A stretch of DNA of 64,000 bases from Simmondsia chinensis (taxonomy: Eukaryota; Streptophyta; Magnoliopsida; Caryophyllales; Simmondsiaceae). Position 1 is the first letter of the stretch. Every line of letters starts with the position of its first letter. This document shows positions 31,702 through 44,979 of this stretch, piece after piece. The stretch covers positions 6,978,492 through 7,042,491 of the forward strand of contig JAGTTD010000013.1 in assembly GCA_018398585.1 (NCBI GenBank), given 5' to 3'. The notes beneath the pieces are model-generated. The model had not been told where the DNA came from and ran no database searches. It was given only the letters and a program-made list of their open reading frames with translations. Made by a program: the position numbers and the translations under genes.

Positions 31702-34700
31702 TCAGTGCCCATTTGATGGCCGGAAAACCCTGTAGCCTCTCAACCCATTAGCTAGATTCGAGTATCCTAGCGTATTGTAATCATAACCATCAACCCCAGA
31801 ACTCATCGTGCTCAGCAACGAAAGATCAGGACCGTTCATCTGCCATTGGTTTGGGACTAGGCTGTCAATCTGGCCGTTTGTGCTAGGCATCAGATTAGCT
31901 TCCGGGATGTAATCTCTCACTGAAACAAGCTGACTACTAGCTCCATAATCCTGCTGGAAGCTAGCGTCATGGTAACTCCAAGATCTCTCGAACCCACAAG
32001 GGCTGGATGAATAGTCCAGATCGCTCGACAGGTTCATATCAGCTGGGAAGGTGAGGTGCCGGTTGAGAAGGCTGGGATGATTGCTCGGGCCGCCTTGATA
32101 GACACTGCTTAGCCCAGTGGGTTTCCCAACATGATGCTCCTCATCAAGCAGATCATTGATTATGTCAAGGTGTGGGAATTCGTCTGCCACCCCAACTCCA
32201 ACTTGAGCTGCGCGGCCGGAGGTACAAGTCCCGACATCTGAAGGGAACAGTTCATGGGACGGCCTGCTATTCATTGGCCGGTACAGGTCAAGATTTTGGA
32301 TGTCATTGACAAGGGCAGTGGGGTCAAAAGTTAAGCTTCTGCTAGCGTTCCTCTGGGGACTCTCCATCCATGAATGGACACGGCTGTGTTCCGCTCGTTC
32401 CGAGCTTCTGGGAACGAATGCAGGAGCAGATGCCAAAGCAGCAGCTTGTTGAGAGATCGACGGTGATGAGCTAACGACCCCACTTCGTGAGGAAGGTGGG
32501 TAAGGGAAACTAGATGCACTCGTGTTGAATGAGTTACCGATAATTGCGTTTCTGTATGATTGAGGAACAAAACCATGAGCTGCTGCAGGTGATGATGGGT
32601 CAGGACCCAAACGCCCAGCAACACTCACCGAACGGGATAGTAAAGGCGTACTTGGAGCCGGTTGGACCATGGAGACAACAGGGGCAGCTAACCTTGACGT
32701 TCCAGGGATAAGTGGTGCACTAGACGGTCTTGACAATGTCGGAACTTGTTGTCCAGAAGGTTTCTCTGCTGGTTTAGGAGTGACAGCTTTTATAGGATCT
32801 GGTCTTGACAAACCCACCGTTGTTACCAATGAAGTTGCTTTGTCGGTCCGCTGGAGGATGTTTGAAGGCATTTTCTTGGCTTGAATGGAGTCCGTGCGAG
32901 AAATAGAACTGGTTTCAGGCTTGGAGACAGATGTGGGAGTTGTAGTCCTAGGAACTGGGGTCATCTCTTTGGATCGTTTTTCTACATCAACCTGGTCCTT
33001 GCTGTTTGGAGTCCTTTGTAACAAAATCATCTCATCCTCCTGGAAAATGGAAAGCAGTAAGTACCTAGAAGGAACACAAAAAGATACAACCAATATATAA
33101 CTACAGGGAAATCAAAAGAGGAGAGTAATTAACCATATAAGGAGAGAGAACACTAATACCACGTTTATAAAGACACGTTATCCATACAGTGAGAAACTAG
33201 AAGTAACCATATATAAGTTTGTTTGTATCTTGCCTCTCCGTGACTCTTTGTACGTTGAATCTCCATACACATAGCATCGGAAAGAAATAAATGTCATGCA
33301 TACATAGTAGGTAAGAAAGCTTTCCCCAGAATAAGAGCATCAGAGTAAACTAAGTCAAATTGAACTTTTGGGGGGAAGATCCCAACGGAAGGAAACTCAA
33401 GGCGTAGAGGAACTTGAAAAGAATATAATCAACTAAAATGACCAATGACATTGAATTATTACTATATATGTTAATCATGAGGCTTCAACTGCATTAGCCG
33501 GGGAGCTATACAAACAAGTACAGAATGTATCAAGGAATCAAATAAGGCCTTTACATAAATGATTTTTGGAACTAGCCATTACGATTAGATGGCCTCTTAA
33601 CAGCATCCATAGGGCTGTAAATGAGCCATCATGAGCCCCCTCATTATAAAGCTCAAAGGCTCGGCCTGTTTTGAACTTGACCCAAGCTGAGCTAGATCGT
33701 CTAGATTACCGAGCCAAGCCCTAGCCTAAAGAAGCTTGAGTTCATAGGTTCGCAAGTCCAAATGAGCCCAATAAGCCTATTTTAGTACAATTTATCAACT
33801 TAAATATCTCCAACGAGCCTAGTTTGAGCCTAATTGAGCCAAGCTTGAGTCTAAATGAGCCCAAACAAGGCTGGATTGAGCTTAAATGAGCCAACTAAGG
33901 AAAGCTTAGTTTAGAACTAGTCCAGCTAGGTGCAAGCTCAACAGAACTGAGCTAAGCCAAACTGAGCCGAGCCAGAGCAAAGCTAAATGCAGACAAGCCA
34001 AACCTTAATCCTGACGAGCTTGAGTTTAGCTAGGCTCATATACACCCCTAAGCGTCCATAATGCTATATATATTGTCTTCCATTTATGCAAACACGTTTA
34101 TAAATGCACTTACACGTTAAAGCTGGTACAAAAATTAGTAGTATTAGTCGCAACAATAAGGTTTAAATCAATTCATGTTCTTTAAGAAAACCGAATCCCT
34201 TCAGACCATTTAACAAGATGTTTCAAGCTAATTCCACACAGGATTGCAAAAGGCTACAAAAAACTAACGACAGTAAACCTACCTTTTTAACTGTATTCTG
34301 GTCACGCCGCTTTCTGCGTTCTTGCAAAGATACAGCTGAGGCTACATAATTACTGGGTTCAGCTGTCTTGCTACTAGGAGAAACATCATTGTCAACAGCC
34401 AAATCTGCAACAGGTTCAGACTGCCTGCTCTCTGCTTCACTAGCTTCCTCAGATGCCGCCCTATCCCGACGATTCTTTCCCCTACAAAAATCATAATCTA
34501 AGATCAGATCACATCTTTTTCATATAAAGAACTGGTGTAGGCTAATCATCTAATGTTTACCTTGTAGGTGACCTATGGGATTTATAGTTTGCAGAGGAAT
34601 TCCATTTGTATGACCCATTTATCATTCCCGAGGGGGTAGAATCTGTAGAACAGGTTGAGGAACTATCATCCATTACAGATGAACTCCGCTTGTCTACGCC

Positions 34701-37700
34701 ATTATTTACACTCGATAAACTATTGATTCCACTGCCACTGACTTCTGCTGTGGGATGAATTTCGGATGTGTCAGTGTCCCAATGAACAGGACTAGCATCT
34801 CTGTCTTCTGAGTCAGGCTGAAGCATATCAGCAGCGAATTCCACTGAATCGGATATATCAGAAGCATCTTCAAGGGCATCATCTTTTTCAGCCATACTTC
34901 GCAAATCCACAAGGTCCTTCCTGGCGTCTGTCAGGTTCTGATGCTGCTCCTTGACTTGTATTGCAACAGTGGATTTCTCAAACTTCACTTTATCTTTTCC
35001 CTTGCGATTATTCTTCTTTTGTTTACCCTTTAAGTTAGAGAAGCAAGGAAAAAGTTATAATATTTTTGAGTCACTGGACTTTGAGGGAAAAAAGTTTGGC
35101 ATAAAATCTACCACAAATTAATGAAGCATCCCTCTCAAAATCATATATATATAGGAGCCAAGTTAGTGATTTAAGGTGCTCAAGCAAAAACATGTCAGAT
35201 TTTTCCTTGAAAAAACAGTCCATACGCTTCTCAGGATGCATTTCCCTTCAAAATATGGTCATTTCTCTTCTTGAAATCAAAGATACCTTCAACTTTCAAT
35301 TTCATCAAAGAGACCCTCAAATCATCAATTTATATTAATTATGTCCAAATTGTTTGCCCTTCAACAAACAAACTCATATACTTCACATAACTAGTTTAAA
35401 TTAGCCCCTTCATATCATATCATGTGATTTTCAGATGATTCTCCCGTTAACAGAGTTAAAAATATTGAACGAATTACATTAAAATTCAAAGTACATAAAT
35501 AAAATTGAAAATTGAAAAGGTCAATTTAATTTGAAGAGCAATAGTTCAAGGGGTCCTTACGGTAATTACCAAAAAATACTTGTGTACTTGGTATTCTCTC
35601 ATGTGCATCATGTGAACAGCAAAATGTACATGATAGCCTACATTTTCTTATTATTTGAAGTGTTCTAGTACAAATGTTTCTCACTAAACGACAGATTTTG
35701 ATGGTTGAACTGTTACAGATGATGTTAATAATCATCGAAGTTTCTCTTCTAACTTTTTTCCCTAACCATGGACCTACAATTCCTAATTTTATGCTCCAAT
35801 AAACTGACAGATTCAGGAAAATATTAGCAAACACAATCACACACATTGTTCCCACTAAGAATGTTAACCCCCAACCTACCCACACAAACAGAAAAGAATT
35901 CAATCCTGGAACTGCTCCTGACTAGTAATGGTATGGAAACTTCAAAAACAGAAAGATAAAGAAATGGCACAGCAGACCTGTTTTTTCTTCGACTTTTTCT
36001 CCTTATCAGTAGCTCCACGCTTTGCCTTCAACTCACTCTCAGCCAACCAGGCCGCCTCCTCTTCACGGATCAGTTCCTCTTGCCTCTTTAAGGCAATAGC
36101 TTCTTGGTATGCCACTTCAATCTTGTAGCTGCAAATTAGGGCTATATGTCAGGGTTGCTATGCTAGGAAAGACTGAACTGAACCTCTCCTGAAAAAGAAG
36201 CACGCTTCACAAATGTATAACCTGAAAATATGAGCAAGCACAAAAATTTCCACGGTCCTGCGACCTAATTCTGTTAGACGCCTTTCATCCCGCTCAATGG
36301 AATCCTTGTTGCAGTCCTCCCCAGTAGCCCCATCCTGCATACAACATATACAAAATACATCATATTTTGCCAACAAAAGATAGGAACAACAAAGATAGGC
36401 AATACGTTAGTAACTAATTATAAGATCACAAACAAGATCCACAACGTAGTTTCTAAGCAATGTTCAGGAAGTAATTTCTTTCTGAAGCTGTATAGACGTG
36501 CTACGAAGACATCCATAAGCAGAAAATCACTATATCACACTAGCAAATAACGTATGAGTTGAAACAACGGGCAATGATCAGTTCATAGCATTGGGCAGTG
36601 CATACCAAAAGCTCCATTCAGAAGCAGCTGATATAGGGACTAATAACAACCCCGATCACAGCGCACTCCTTAGTGACTAATAGCAAGTTCTGAAAAATAT
36701 AAACTGAAAGCAACTGATTATGCTCAACCCAGAGAACTTGGGGGACAAAAAAGTTCCTAGGATACAGTTTTTTAATGTAATATAATCACTTACAGGATTG
36801 AAATTCACAACTAATCACTAATGCTAGTTCTAGTCTTGCAGACGCTTCTTACTCGTGCTACATTCTAGAATGAAGCCAAGATTCCTGTCACCAGACACCA
36901 ATTGTTTTGTTTCTCCTCCTTGTTATGCACACAACTGTTCACGTCTCAAACATCAGAGGCAGGGATGCATCCCTCACTTACAGTTAACAAAAACAAGTCA
37001 AAGCTAAAAGTCAAGACGCAATCGAACAGAAGCAAACAAAGGAAGACATCAAAGAAAGGGTTACAACATCACCAATCAAGTCATGCAGCAATGGTTAGGT
37101 TTCTTCATTAGCATAAACAAACAACTTGAGAACATATATTGCTTAAATGGAATAAGAGAAAATGAATTTCAAAACAAATTGGAGAAAAAGCTCATGAAAC
37201 AAACCATCAGTGAACATTGATATCTTGTGCAAAGCCAAAGAGAAGTATGTCCAGTAAACAGATGACAAAATTAGGTTACAGTTGCACATGTACCCAAGAA
37301 AAAGAAATTACATACTGCAAGACAAACTCTTGATTTGAAAATTCACCTTTGTGCGGTTTTGAGGACCCTTCTCATCCTTTGGAGGCAGTGGCTCCATGGC
37401 GGCCCTCTCAAGAAGTAAAAGTACATCATCTACCAGAACAAACGTATCATTCTCCAAACAAACAATTGGAGGTGGTATATCTTCAACATCCAGTAACTTT
37501 CCCTTCCCTTTCTTGCACTTGCTTTGACCTTCAAGTGCCTTCAGTCCACTATACAATGAGTCCATAACTAGAGTAGATGTGACTTCCTTCTCTATGAAAA
37601 ATTGCTTCACCACTACTTTCAAGATCTGGTCCTTCTTCTCCCTAGACAAGCAATGTCTGGCATTTTGATCCATCCCTAGCCAGAATGCACAAAAACTACA

Positions 37701-40700
37701 ACATCATAGACAATTAGTTCAAGCCAACAATTTACCAATAATTAATACAGCCAAAGCTATGTAGACTAGAATCAAAAGTTGGAATAAGCAATGACAAACT
37801 GAAAGTCTTTTTGTTTTGATAGGTAACCAGTAAAAGTCATCACACTCACACAACAGTTGTGAAAACAATCATAAATAGAAGAAAAAAAATATCCAGATGC
37901 AACAATGGAGAGATACAAATGTGCCCGTACAAGGAAAATCCACAGCTAAAGAAGTTATGAGAAAAAGAAGAGACTTCTAACATTATTGGGAATTCAAAAG
38001 CATTGCAACAACCCCACCCCCCCAAAAAAAAAAAAATTCCACAATGGAATTATTTATGATAAAATTCCTTGTATTTTGCATACTCGAATTTAATCCCCAC
38101 ACTTTCAATTGTGTCAATTTAGTCTCAATAACAGTTCAAATTGACATTAAGTTGGTAATGTAACTTTTAATGACTTGATCACATGTGCTACAAGTGACCC
38201 AATTTAAACCCACCCATTTACCAGTTTTCGCAAACAAGAGTGAGCAGTTAAAAATTCCATCACTAACTTAATGTCAATCTCACCCTAGAACTACTTCTAT
38301 ACTTACAGGGACTAAAATGACACAATCTAAAGTACAAGGACCTCTAGCATAAATAATTCAAGTTTGAAACATGCTGGAGATACAAACATGATGGTACATT
38401 ATGCTAATTAGTCCCTTAGATGAAAATGATAGGTTGCAATGGTGCAAAGAATACAGCATTTATATTTTAGGACCATCCGACACACAAAAATACTACCTTT
38501 TAGAACAGTGAAACCATTCATTCCAGGATGCTACGATACTGAAAACATCTCTTCAAACCATTGACATGACAATTAACAATGGCACAAGCAAATTTCTCAT
38601 AACAAAATAAGGGAAAATTATGTTCCTACCTAGACCACCTTGTCTTGTCCTCTATCAACTTCCCTAGCTTTCCTCTTCTATCTTCAACGTATCTCCTGCA
38701 AATCTGCTCAACGTTGCTCAAGTATACCCGAACAAGTTCTCTTCTATACTGACAGTCCAGGCAACGGAATGGACGATCCTGTTTCTCCCTACAAATGGCA
38801 CAAAATAAAATAAAATTCCTATTATAACATGCAAATTCTTCAATAACTACAACAACAAAAAAAAAAAAAAAAAAAAAAAACCGGTGCCTCGAGGGCTTCC
38901 GCATATGCTGCGTCTGGGGGTGGGATGTACGCAGCCTTACCTCTTTAGGGTGCTACCCTAAAAAGAGTGGACCCCCAACCTGGAAAGCATAAAAACAACC
39001 GTACATAGATAGAAAGCATAAACCGTAGAGCATAAAGCATGAAGCAGCGATAGCAATAAAGCAACCTAACGACAGAACAACAAGAAATCAGCACACAACA
39101 ATAGCAAATAAAATCAAACAGGAAGACATTTAAGTCTATGGACGCTAGTATGATCTTAGTTACGCTCCCCTCTTCCTAAACCGCAATATCAGCTACATCT
39201 ATGCTAGCCCTCCGCTCCTCTCTATCTAGGGCCATCTCTTTATTTAGGTTGAGGTGGGTGAGGTTATGTCGAATCGTCTCCATCCAACTCTTTTTTGGCC
39301 TGCCTCTCCCTCTCCTTCCGCTTGTAGTATGGAGTTATTCACTTTTCCTAACAGGGGCAGTGGTTGGTCTCCTCCTAAGATGCCAAAACTACCGCAGACG
39401 TTGCTCCCTCAACTTATCATCGATTGGGGCCACTCACAATTTGCTTCTTGCAACGTCATTTCTAATCTTATCCTTCCTTGTGTGTTCACACATCCATCGC
39501 AACCACCTTCAACTTCTGAGTATAATGCCGTTTGACTGGCCAACACTCCGCGCCGTATGACATAGCCAGTCTCACTACCGTCTTGTAGTATTTTCCCTTT
39601 AACTTTAGCGAGAACTTTCTATCGTATAGTACCGTAGAGGCCAACCTCCATTTATGCCAGCCTACTTTAATCCGGTTGTTGACATCCTCGTCAACTTCCC
39701 CATCCTGCTGCACTATGGAACCCAGGTATTTAAAACAGTCTTTTCTCGGTATGCACAAATTCTTCAATAACTACAGTACAAAAAGTTTTCCAACTGTCAG
39801 AGTACCAAAAACATACATCAAGATTTTTTAAAGGCAACCACAACCAAACTAAAAGTGCAAACATGGGAACTTTTTCTAGGGGTGGTTAACTAGAGAGACA
39901 GAAGAAAAGGAAGTCCACAATGTATAAACATATTTTGGCATCATAAAATCTGTACTAGAACCAGCTCAGAAATCTTGTGCAAGCTCAAAAAGCAGCACCG
40001 TACCTCAAAACTCAATAACTCAGGGATCACAAGTTTCTCCACATCCCCTTTTACTCATCCAGTTTGCACTAAGACTATTTTTCTCTGCTCAATGATATCC
40101 GTGTTTCGTCCTAATCCTAACATGCAAAAAAAGGAGTGATGGATTACCTGATCACTTGAACTTGTGCCTTTATGATAAGAGTATCAGCGTCCACAAACCC
40201 ATCGGACACTTTTGACAATTCCATGAACTTTTTCCAGCCCCAATCATGCTCTTTCTTCCAAAACCGATGTAAAGTATCTGCAGTAGTTTGAGCATCCCAT
40301 ATTGTTGCTTTAGATGCCATTTATAAACATAATCATACAAGAACAAGCACAGCTATCATGAACTCACCAGAATATTTTGATTTCTTAGGATCCTTATTCA
40401 CCACAGCTATAGTGAACTGTGCAAAATGACTCCATCCTGGTCCATGAAGACAAAACAGATCATAGTATGCAACAAGAAAAAATAGAAAGCAGAACATTTG
40501 GATACACAAAAAGATGGATTACTTCAGTAAATCAGACCTGGGAGAAGTTTATCATGGTTAGCAACACACAGAAACAAGGATAGATGATTGCACACGTCGC
40601 AACCCTGGGGATAGATTAGAATATACCTGCAACCAACATTAAAGTCATTTCTACAGTGAAAGTTGGTATTTAGCTATCAAAACATGCTTTTTTGGTAACA

Positions 40701-42134
40701 TTGTATGACTCAGTTATCAAATAAAGCCGATTTTCTCTGAGTTAAATACATCATGGGGGTGATCAATCTTGACCTACTTAATGACATACCATCTGGTCCC
40801 CAAAGCTAATGAAATTACCTATACATAAAATGCTACTGCATAGTTTAGAATAGATTGGCATACATGCCATTTATAGCAGGTGAAAAGAATTACACTGGCC
40901 ATTTGTTTCAAGAGATACTCACCATTTGTAGCCGCCAACTTCAAATGCATTACTTCTAAGTTCTCTTTTGTTAATCTGTGAAAACTTCTCTATCTTCCAC
41001 GTGTACTTCCCATAGAGTTCAGAAGGTTTTGGCCCTACAAAAAAGTAAATCAAGACCCACAATAAGCTTGATGCGATAACAAATAGACAACACTATTATT
41101 GATGAAGGCGCGTCCCTAATATTGTGGAATAAAGCACCACTTCCTACCACGAATTCATATTCGCTATTTTACCAAGAAGCTTCTACTGCAAAGCCAAAAG
41201 ATAACAAACATCCTTCACAGTAATATATGCCTGCAAACACACACCTCGATGACTGTTAATTGTGAAAGCCAATGGCTGTTACTTGCAAATGTTCACCATC
41301 CTGTGATAAAGCGTGAGCAATAGAAAGACAATATCCCAAAACCACAGCCAATTTTAACAGCCATTTGGTCGCCATATGCAACACTGCACCTAAATGGTTG
41401 GCAAGATGTTAGGATTTAAACTCTAACAGTAACTGACGAAAATCATTTCATTTTCCCAGTCAATGTCTTCCTTAAGACCCTTATAACAAGCATCTGACTC
41501 AGAAACTGCAAAAACTATGTGAGAGGAGCTCAAATTTTAATTTCTAACGCCCAATGGATTCATAATGATCTGGCAAATAAGTTATCCACATTGTTCAAAT
41601 TTTTCATAATTGAAGGCACATCACATAGAAATCAGATGCATTTCCATTCATCCCCAAACAACTGAGAAATGTCTCGTCTAGACAAGCATGATCATGAAGG
41701 AACATAAGGCACCCAAAATGTAGAGTAAAATCAGCACAAATCACAGAGGTACAACCCATCATTAACACCAGTTTAAGTCTCTTCATGCATTAATGATATA
41801 TAGCATAATGTTTGCACAAAAACCGTAGTGCCACCCACATTTTTTTCTGTGTATGACACTATTCCACCACATACTAAAGAGAACTCACATATGTATTAGC
41901 ACACAAAACTCAAGACCAAAAGATATGTAACATTACGGAGGGAGATATCATACCACCATCATCATCACTATCATCAGTGTCCCAGTATGGAGGCGACGTT
42001 GATGGGGTGCCATTTTCCACCTGCTCGGAAGACCGCCATTCTACCAATGCATCACCATATTGAGAACGCTGCCCACTTGATATTCCTTCCAACGATCTTC
42101 CGTCAGCAGACTCTTCATTCACAATTCCAGCCAT
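31702..42134 (-). CDS. TRAF1A: TRAF1a/MUSE14-like MATH-domain adaptor protein, 12 coding exons, 1,118 aa
   Basis: Coding exons on the minus strand: 42134-41954, 41034-40923, 40626-40538, 40436-40368, 40277-40148, 38788-38630, 37695-37347, 36334-36222, 36128-35978, 35027-34561, 34481-34283, 33039-31702. All introns are GT-AG. The total of 3,357 nt is divisible by three and reads open throughout. The N-terminus (MAGIVNEESADGRSLEGISS, then SPPYWDTDDSDDDGG) and the MATH domain (about residues 65-195; LYGKYTWKIEKFSQI, GWSHFAQFTIAVVNKD, HDWGWKKFMELSKV) match Arabidopsis TRAF1a/b (MUSE14/13). PFRCLDCQYRRELVRVYL, a basic KEKKSKKKQGKQKK linker, an acidic DSEDRDASP segment and a Ser/Pro-rich tail follow. 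In Arabidopsis these proteins bridge the SCF-CPR1 E3 ligase to NLR receptors and act with SINAT ligases in autophagy control. Which paralogue (a or b) this is cannot be decided here. Confidence 0.95.
33610..34050. mobile_element. hAT-like MITE in the last intron of TRAF1-like
   Basis: AGCATCCA (33602-33609) and AGCGTCCA (34051-34058) flank the element, 7 of 8 matching. It begins TAGGGCTGTAAATGAGCC and ends GGCTCATATACACCCCTA. The interior is packed with GAGCC, AAGCTTGAG and CTGAGC words. It sits in the intron between coding exons 11 and 12 (33040-34282), away from both splice sites. Confidence 0.85.
38048..38368. mobile_element. Mutator-like MITE in a TRAF1-like intron
   Basis: AATTATTTATGATAAAATTCC at one end and CTCTAGCATAAATAATT at the other are the termini of the 14373 family, with the internal GTGTCAATTTAGTC and ACTAAAATGACACAAT words. 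A 9-bp duplication is no longer visible, so this copy is older. It lies in the intron between exons 6 and 7 (37696-38629). Confidence 0.7.
38852..39755 (-). mobile_element. 5'-truncated RTE-type LINE in a TRAF1-like intron, 20-bp target duplication
   Basis: CAAATTCTTCAATAACTACA is at 38832-38851 and 39756-39775. The minus strand starts in the RT C-terminal part: CFKYLGSIVQQDGEVDEDVN, RIKVGWHKWRLAS, KLKGKYYKTVVRLAMSYGAE and CWPVKRHYTQKL are diagnostic of plant RTE elements. After further decayed coding sequence comes AGGTTGGGGGTCCACTC, GGTAAGGCTGCGTACATCCC, GCGGAAGCCCTCGAGGCACC and a run of T then GTTGTTGT. The element is in the same direction as the gene, and its 3' end lies about 63 bp from the exon 6 acceptor. 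Confidence 0.9.
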
Positions 42135-42182
42135 ATCCCAACTTAAAATCCCTCCCTCCGCAGCTTTCTTTAGGTTTGGCCA
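42135..42182 (-). other. 5' UTR part of exon carrying the start codon
   Basis: On the minus strand an acceptor GGTTTGGTGTAG ends at 42183, followed by 48 nt of leader and the ATG at 42134. The start codon is followed by the conserved family N-terminus. Confidence 0.65.
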
Positions 42183-42845
42183 CTACACCAAACCCAAGAA
42201 TACAATGTCAATAAGTCATTAAACTAAAATGAAAAAGAAAAGCATCACATAAAGGGGTAAAAGAGGAAATGAAACAACATAAAGCAAGCATGGACTTTAA
42301 CCACATGTTTTTTGTTTGCCTTCAGGCCCTGCCTTGCACTATTGTGCCTTCTTGGGCTTGTATTCTAATTATCGAAAAGAATGGACTTTAAGCACATTGC
42401 TTCAAAGTTAGAATTACACAACTCAACTCCCAATAAATATTCCACCAATCACAACAAATTTGCACAAATAAAGTTCAATTAAATCAATCTTTCAAAACTA
42501 AATGCCCAAATTCTAACTCTACATCAAGGCACAACAAAACTTGAATGGAAAACTTTCCGAGAAACAGAGAAAACCCAACACCCAATTCGTAAAAACACAA
42601 ATATCAAAGTGGGTATTCAACCATTCACTCCAAAACCCAAACCCTAATTAAAAAGACAAACTTGATTGACCCAATTCGATCAACCAACACCCAATCCAAT
42701 AAAATTCCATTAACAGATAAGATCCTAATAAAACACCCAAGAAACCCTAATTACATAGAAAGAGAAAGAGATAGAGAATCTCGTAACGAACACAATTGAA
42801 CCGCAGTAAAAGAGTGTTTATGGTAGATCAAATACGAAGACGAAC

Positions 42846-42990
42846 CTGAAACGGTACAGAAAAAGACGGGGGGGGGGGGGGGAGGAGAGAGAGAGCTTGT
42901 TGTTGAATTAGGGAATGGGGAAGGCAGTTCAAGGTCGGAGGAGACCTGCGAGAGAAAGGGCAGAGAGAGATTTTGAGGTCGAAGGTATAC
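42846..42990 (-). other. Probable first non-coding exon of the TRAF1-like gene
   Basis: A donor-like CAG/GTTCGTC on the minus strand at 42845 would splice to 42182, giving a 663-bp leader intron (42183-42845). The exon has a CT-rich run and 15 C (42868-42882 as G on the plus strand). A TATATATATATTATA stretch lies just upstream (43020-43050). The transcription start is not determined. Confidence 0.5.
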
Positions 42991-43124
42991 TAGAGCAAAG
43001 CCGGAGCAATAAAAACCATAAATATGCAATAGTATAATATAATATATATATATTTATAACCTTTTATATATTTATAACCTAATGTTTGCTTCAAATTTTG
43101 ATAATTTAACCATAAGGCTCTGTT

Positions 43125-44110
43125 TAGCGTATGTAATTAAAATTGGACAGTAGAATTGCAATACATTTTCTATTTTGGTAGAATTAGAATTCAAATGTAA
43201 TTGAAAATTTCTTGTTTGGTTTATCAAAAAAATTGGAGGTCAAAATTATAATTTCATAATGATTTTAATTACCACGAGTTTTCAGTTAATCGAGTTGTAG
43301 TATATCAAGTTTTAAATCAGTTATAATCGGATTATGGTCGGAGCTGTCACATTGCGTTCGAGTTATTATAGTCGAAGCGATTTACTTTGATTTCGAGTTA
43401 ATCGAGTTTTGAGTCAAATTGGGTTGAGGATCATGTCAGATTATTTGGTGTTCAAGTTATCTCGGATCTTTAGTTAGTCAGGTAAGGTTTTTTGGGATTT
43501 AGGCTAGAATCAATCGGTTTTGAGTTGATCTAGGTCATTTCGAGCTTGAGTCATCTTAGTTTTGGAACAAACGAGCTTGTATCATTTTAAATTTGGAGTC
43601 ATCTTAGGTTGATTTTGAGATGGATTGGGTCATATACTAAATTTTGGGTTAATTTGGTAGGGTCATTTCCACTTCTGCTTAACTTGTTTTTATCATATTC
43701 AAATTGAGTAGCTTCATTTTTTGCATTTGAGTCATCTCGAGTTTCGGGTCAATCGGGTTACTTCGGACTTTGAGTTAAGTTGATTACGGTCATTTCAAGT
43801 TCAAGTCAATCAACTTGCGTGATTTCAAGGTTCGGGCCAAATTTTAGGTCATATCTAAATCTTTCGATCTTGGGTTTGGATTAATCAAGTAGGTAATTTT
43901 GGGTTTCAAATCAATGGAATTAACATGGAATTGTAATTTCTTACCCCCACCCAAGGAATTAGAAAATACGATTTTAGTTAAAATCCAATTCCTTAGAATT
44001 GGATAGTAGAATTGTAATTCCAATTTCAGTTGGTGAACCAAACAACTTAATTGGAATTTTGGGCCCTAATTCCAGTCTCAACTCCAATTACAGGCTCTGA
44101 TTTAATGTTC
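43125..44110. repeat. MITE-like element with degenerate internal tandem repeats
   Basis: GTAATTAAAATTGGACAGTAG near the left is mirrored by CTACTGT-related ATTGGATAGTAGAATTGTAA and CCAAACAACTTAATTGG at the right. Between about 43270 and 43900 diverged copies of GAGTCATCTCGAGTT and GGGTCAATCGGGTT repeat with a loose 20-45 bp spacing. No target duplication was settled. Confidence 0.5.
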
Positions 44111-44170
44111 CAAACATAACCTAATTCATTTTTGATAAAAAAAAAATATACATATATATAATAGATTTTA

Positions 44171-44470
44171 GGGTTATTTACACTGATAGTCTGTGTACTT
44201 TTCTCATCGTACCAATTTAGTCCATCTATAATTTATGTTGTTTCAATTTAGTTCTTTGATCAAATTCTAATGGCACAATCATGTTAAATACAATTAACCC
44301 ACTATAAATCTATCTGTTGACTCAATTTAAACCGAACCTATAACAACTTATCATAATTTTACTACAATGATCAAATTGACACAATGTGAATTATATAAAA
44401 ACTAAATTGACACAATTAAAGCAATGGAAGTAAATTAACACAATATATGGACATTTAATGTAAATAACCC
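44171..44470. mobile_element. Mutator-like MITE, fourth copy
   Basis: GGGTTATTTACACTGATAG and ATTTAATGTAAATAACCC are the termini. TAGATTTTA and TTGATTTTT flank it with partial match. Internal ACTAAATTGACACAATT is shared with the other three. Confidence 0.75.
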
Positions 44471-44979
44471 TTGATTTTTTAAAAGCAAGAGTCAGATGTG
44501 GAAACAAAAGATTGTTCATATTCTTTGGTATTTGATTTTATTCTTTTTCTCCAAAAATCTATCGTGGTCACAAACATCTAAGCAATCGAGATATAACTTT
44601 TGAACTCAAGACTTCATATTTGAAGGATAGATAGCCTAACTAGCATACAAAACCCAATAACTCATCTTTTAATTAAAAGTAATGTACTATGTATTATTTT
44701 TATGTTTCTTATCTATATGTTTCCTTACTAATGATATGAATAGGGCAAGGCATAGGTAGAATTTACGCTTGTGTGACATAAATTATCTTCTTTAATATCA
44801 AAGCTAATAATTTACGAAGTTTCGAGGAGCCACGGGAGAATGGAAGCAAGACACATAAATGTACAATTAGAGCTAACATTCAAGGATATGCTAAGATAAA
44901 CCAAACACGATCATTACCTTGTCTTAGTAAGCACTTGAGATATGAAGAGTTCCCAGGGATATGAGGTTTATTTTTTAGC

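Noticed and set aside
32331..32624. Overlapping reading frames inside the last TRAF1 exon
   Set aside because: They are shadow frames in GC-richer coding DNA; the main frame alone matches the family and splices in phase.
42751..43029. Separate proline-rich gene at the TRAF1 5' end
   Set aside because: The frame runs through the presumed 5' UTR and its C run; it is better explained as leader sequence.
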